Part shown: positions 63,935-64,000 of the stretch, piece by piece
How positions within the stretch are numbered: position 1 is the stretch's first letter
Layout of the letters: the number at the start of each line of letters is the position of its first letter
Source: JBGVSA01 sp041807905
GTDB taxonomy: Bacteria > Pseudomonadota > Gammaproteobacteria > Burkholderiales > Rhodocyclaceae
DNA: 64,000 nt
Assembly (NCBI RefSeq): GCF_041807905.1
Contig: NZ_JBGVSA010000019.1
Coordinates: 1-64,000, forward strand
Direction: 5' to 3'
Made by a program: the position numbers and the translations under genes
Notes under the pieces: model-generated
Databases searched by the model: none
What the model saw: only the letters and a program-made list of their open reading frames with translations
What the model was told of the DNA's origin: nothing

Positions 63935-64000
63935 TCCGGGCGTCGTCCGAAATATCCGATACCGCGCCGCCGACGGCTACAATGGCAGCCACTCGGCGGC
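63931..64000 (+). CDS. Start of a further open frame, cut by the window end
   Basis: A GTG overlapping the gmhB stop (GTGA) opens a frame that continues off the window (MIRASSEISDTAPP...). An ATG at 63982 in another frame is also possible, and TACAAT (63979-63984) may instead be a -10 box. In related genomes a plsC-type acyltransferase often follows gmhB, but nothing here shows that; too little sequence remains. Confidence 0.2.
   Translation, partial: MIRASSEISDTAPPTATMAATRR

Overview
The window is a GC-rich, gene-dense stretch of chromosome from a Gram-negative, flagellated betaproteobacterium. Rhodocyclales or a close relative fits best, but that order is an inference. The class call rests on familiar betaproteobacterial neighbourhoods: gatC divergent from mreB-mreC-mreD-mrdA-mrdB-rlpA; yicC-gmk-rpoZ-spoT followed by a DUF3460 gene; glyQ-glyS-gmhB; phoB-phoR; and rapZ followed by a NusG-domain-II gene. 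I saw no tRNA, rRNA, CRISPR array, insertion sequence or prophage.

Layout. 1-425: a non-coding element with a strong inverted repeat. 426-4965: the end of a flagellar operon (flgJ, flgK, a ycgR-like PilZ gene, flgL, and an unknown protein with a flagellin-like core). 5257-7452: a secreted lipoprotein polygalacturonase with a poly-serine linker. 7506-12945: a methyltransferase and a very large autotransporter, both on the minus strand. 13723-20211: exonuclease III, a drug/metabolite transporter divergent from a MocR regulator, lgt and ilvD. 20306-22671: gatC-gmhA-gatA, with no gatB beside it. 22877-29808: the rod-shape and cell-elongation operon. 29815-34264: rapZ plus a NusG-II protein, and a polar amino-acid ABC transporter. 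34376-39767: a chemoreceptor, phoB-phoR behind a recognisable Pho box, and an O-antigen ligase-like protein. 39778-41421: an unknown protein. 41787-46690: a zinc-acquisition locus (zur, ZIP permease, CobW GTPase, small His/Cys exported protein, ZnuD-like receptor). 46704-52557: an exonuclease/GIY-YIG fusion, DUF3460, spoT, rpoZ, gmk and yicC. 52669-57276: a Ser/Thr kinase and PP2C phosphatase pair, a DUF4124-glutaredoxin protein and oligopeptidase A. 57474-64000: an HDOD protein, a DUF2189 membrane protein, purC, glyQS, gmhB and the start of another frame.

How the genes fit together. Most of the window is conserved housekeeping (cell shape, aminoacyl-tRNA supply, nucleotides, stringent response). 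The less ordinary parts are the flagellar operon with an embedded c-di-GMP effector and an unidentified last gene; the compact zinc island behind a perfect 7-1-7 palindrome; the two heptose genes (gmhA, gmhB), each sitting in an operon for tRNA charging; and two short frames placed in front of mreC and mrdA, which themselves lack clear ribosome-binding sites. I found no obviously new defence, secretion or biosynthetic system. The best candidates for something undescribed are the flagellar gene at 3928-4965 and the 547-residue protein at 39778-41421.
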